Shown piece after piece: positions 61,150-64,000 of a stretch of 64,000 nucleotides of DNA (position 1 is its first letter; each line of letters opens with the position of its first letter). Both the position numbers and the translations under genes were made by a program. The stretch is from NCBI GenBank assembly GCA_017979445.1, contig CM030715.1:33043756-33107755 (forward strand), given 5' to 3'. The notes below the pieces were generated by a model. That model was not told the origin of the DNA. It ran no database searches and saw only the letters and a program-made list of their open reading frames with translations. The DNA is from Akebia trifoliata (lineage: Eukaryota > Streptophyta > Magnoliopsida > Ranunculales > Lardizabalaceae).

Positions 61150-61895
61150 GATTTAAACATACACCTCCATTGTTTTGTTGAATATTTGAGATGCCCTGTG
61201 TTTTCAAACTGATGACAGACCCCTTGATCTTGGTATTTTGACTTTTTTCTGACATAAATTAGCAGAAATGACTCATATTCCCTCTGTTCAACATCTAGTC
61301 AAAAATCCTTTTTTTTTTTTTTTTTTTTTCAAAATCAATCATCTTCAAGTTTTTTAACATTTATGGTGGATTTCTTTTAATCTATTCAATCTTATTGTTA
61401 ATCCATTATTTTCTACCTAACGTTAACACTTTATAGAAAATCCTAAATTTTCTAGTAAAACCTATGTCGTCTTCTACTTCCCAAATTCCTATTCGATTTT
61501 TTCCCCCACACTAATCATCTTCAAGCCCTTCAAACTTTATGATACATTTTTTTATTTAACCTTATTTTCAATCGGTCATTTTTCAATTTAACCGTTAACT
61601 CTTTGTAGAAAACCCTAGATTTTTTATCCACAATCCGTGATTTTCTACTTTTTCAAAAATCTTATATTGCTTTGAGGTTGAAAATGAAGGTAACATTTTT
61701 TATCCAAGAGGTTAAAATATGGCTGGTTTGGAGAAGTATATTCAAAGGTTTTCAACTAGGGATTGAAGGTAAGTGCATTTGAGTCATTTTTTTATATTAA
61801 TCTATCAAAGAAGACTAGGATCAAGGGGTATTTCATCAGTTTGAGAACACGGGTATCTCAAATATTCAATAAAACGTGGAAGGGTACATCTAAAT
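61150..61895. mobile_element. DNA element with ~90-bp terminal inverted repeats
   Basis: The left end contains GAATATTTGAGATGCCCTGT, TTTTCAAACTGATGA and CCCCTTGATCTTGGT. The right end contains the inverse order (AGGATCAAGGGGTATTTCAT, CAGTTTGAGAACACGGGTAT, CTCAAATATTCAATAAAAC). Between them is a diverged direct repeat of about 175 bp (61,331-61,500 and 61,503-61,675; shared AATCATCTTCAAG and TAGAAAA(T/C)CCTA). No transposase was seen. Confidence 0.7.
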
Positions 61896-62599
61896 CTCCT
61901 TATATAAATTGATGACATATCCCTTGATCACGGCCTTCTATGAGAGGTTAATGAAAAATGATTCAATTACCCTTATCTTTGACTTACATCCTATTAAAAC
62001 TCTTGTAACTAATATTGTGGGATTGAATTGAAGGGTCAATTTATAATGAAATTGATAAAGTTGGATGTGAACTGAATTTTTGGAATTTTAAAATACATAA
62101 TTATCATCCCTCTGAATTATTTTATCATTAAGCAGACCCATGGCCGGCCATGGAGAGATCCCATCATCAATTTATGAAAATAGAAGTACATGGGTTGGTG
62201 TTGGGTCCATTTGTCTACAACCTTTTAACATCCACCACTCATTTCTTGGGCCCACACATTATAAGCAAACAACAATCTTTATTAATGTCATCTCAGCGTC
62301 ATTATTCTCACTAACCTCATATGCCCAAGTAGCTATAATAAAATGGGACAACAAACTAGACATTCGTGCTCCTGGATGATAAGATTGCAAATGATGTTGT
62401 GGGCCTCCACAATTGTGATCAATGATCATCTCTCGAGGTAACCGTGATCATAGGATTGCATCAAAAGTCATTATCGATGTCATTAATGATTTGACCCTCT
62501 TATCCAAATCTACACCGTGGAAGCTCGTTATTTCCTTTTGTAATTAATCGAACTTCTTAATAATCAAATAATGTCACTAGAAATAAATAGGTTGTTGTG

Positions 62600-62900
62600 C
62601 AAAAATGTGCAACAAATAAAACAAGCAATGAGCAAGAAATTAAATGCAAAACGAAATAGAGAACAAAAGACATGATTTACGTGGTTCAGCAAGATACCTA
62701 TTTCCATGGGCAACGATGATCAATCCACTATCTTCAATGAGATTTTACAAAATTCATAAAAAACCCTAGTCCCCTGTTATACCCAATTGCACTCTCTCTC
62801 TCTCTCTCTCTGGTGGCTCTACTACTTACACATTAAGAATAAATCCTAAAAATATCATTTATATACTTAGGGTTACAAAGAGCAAAAAAATAGGTCGGAT
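62600..62900. repeat. LTR-like dispersed block
   Basis: GACATGATTTACGTGGTTCA followed by ATACCTATTTCCATGGGC resembles the conserved block of family C repeats. A (CT)n run lies at 62,793-62,811. Ends not defined. Confidence 0.35.
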
Positions 62901-64000
62901 TAAAATCCAAACCAAATGGTCCAAATCTTTGGGTCGTTAATAGATCATCAAGAATCCGGGTTGAATTCATGACAATTCTCCAACATAGGTCTCAAAGATG
63001 TAATGAGAAATCTCAACATTCATCCCAAAAAATCACCCCAATTTGATAGTTGGAAGAATGAAAAGGGGACATAAATTCATAAAAAAAAAAAACAATGTGA
63101 CGAGAAATAAAAATATGGCAAATTGAAGGATGTAAACAGAAGAAACTACTGACATATCATAGGCACCCCAATTTAAAGGTTCTAGACTTGGTAATCATAC
63201 CTAATCCCTTAAACTAAGCTACTATTAAACTTGAGAAATCCAATTTAGGGTCCAAAGCCATCTTTAAGAATTCCCTTGGTAGTACAAAAGGATTTAGTCA
63301 AATATTTGATTTTATTGATAAATAATCTTAGACTAATTTCCTCTCTTGAACATGCCATCCACTTTGAAGTCAAGCATTATTTTTTAAAATTCAAGAAGAA
63401 CTATAGATTCATGAATCTAAAACTTTCAAATTTTAATTCTCTACTTTTTTTGTGGAGAAAATAATCATTCATTAAAATAAAAAATTTGAGTTTCCTCTTT
63501 GTGTAGACACCCCAATTTGCACGAATCCGTTAGAAAAAATTCAAATTTTCAAAATTTAAAGTTGATTTCAATTAAGAGTTTAAAATCCTTCAACAGGCTC
63601 ATGTTACATAATAATTGTCATTTGACACATTAATTCATGTATACATGCATCATCTCATATTGTTTTACATGCCTAAACCTGATCTTCAATCCAATCTAAT
63701 TTCATACCCATTTCATTAATCCATTGCTCTAAATTCATAAGTCAACCAAAGTTCATTCTCGCTTTCTAATCCAAACTCATTATCTATTATTTAAGCTATT
63801 ATCCATGTCTTGGTCTAATACAAAGTCGACATTCAAGCCTAATCTAAATATTCAAACCTAAATCATACAAGCCCATAACCCCAATCTAAAATCAAAATCT
63901 AATTCTAAGCTCATACTAAGCTTATTCTATGCCCATGGTCTTACACATTTCACAAGAAAGGACACATATTGGTTTCTCATCAATTTCAATATCTAATAAG

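Larger units (their letters stand above)
58791..64000. other. Gene-poor terminal region
   Basis: No recognisable gene. It contains simple repeats, foldback elements and an LTR-like block, listed separately. A 79-codon frame near 62,140 has no known domain. Confidence 0.55.

Overview
The window is nuclear DNA from a flowering plant. It is AT-rich, its genes are split by GT-AG introns, and the spaces between genes are full of plant transposons (LINEs, tRNA-derived SINEs, foldback MITEs and a small LTR element). No bacterial operon, CRISPR array, rRNA gene or free-standing tRNA gene was seen. The species cannot be named from this sequence; the proteins look like those of a eudicot or an early-diverging angiosperm.

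Layout. 1-5.7 kb is gene-free and rich in foldback repeats. 5.75-8.5 kb (+) is an intact ten-exon CRR1 gene (chloroplast NDH assembly). About 11.03-11.45 kb is a decayed copy of the 3' end of CRR1. 11.99-15.08 kb (-) is an intact six-exon CCB2 gene (haem attachment to cytochrome b6), tail to tail with CRR1. The adjacent Arabidopsis loci At5g52100 and At5g52110 are CRR1 and CCB2, so this looks like conserved gene order. 16.23-22.50 kb (-) is an unprocessed pseudogene of a lysophospholipid acyltransferase (LPLAT1/LPCAT, MBOAT family), with five separate disabling lesions and a 5'-truncated LINE in its first intron. 23.29-24.27 kb is a four-copy tandem array with a unit of about 246 bp. 26.03-34.50 kb (-), with a leader exon near 35.4 kb, is an intact F-box gene of the At4g00755 type; its 5.6-kb first intron holds a complete small LTR retroelement, a decayed LINE and a SINE. 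39.78-41.75 kb (-) is an intact F-box/PP2 gene (PP2-A13 type). 42-54 kb has no recognisable gene and many MITEs. 54.25-57.65 kb (-) is a BIG BROTHER-related RING E3 gene whose upstream exons are sound but whose RING exon is frameshifted. 58.8-64 kb is gene-poor.

How the genes relate. CRR1 and CCB2 are both nuclear-encoded factors that build thylakoid electron-transport complexes (NDH and cytochrome b6f). The two F-box proteins and the RING protein belong to the ubiquitin pathway, but nothing here suggests they act together. I found no convincing new multi-gene system. The most informative observations are the graded decay of two genes beside intact neighbours, the partial CRR1 duplication, and several transposons with clear target-site duplications.
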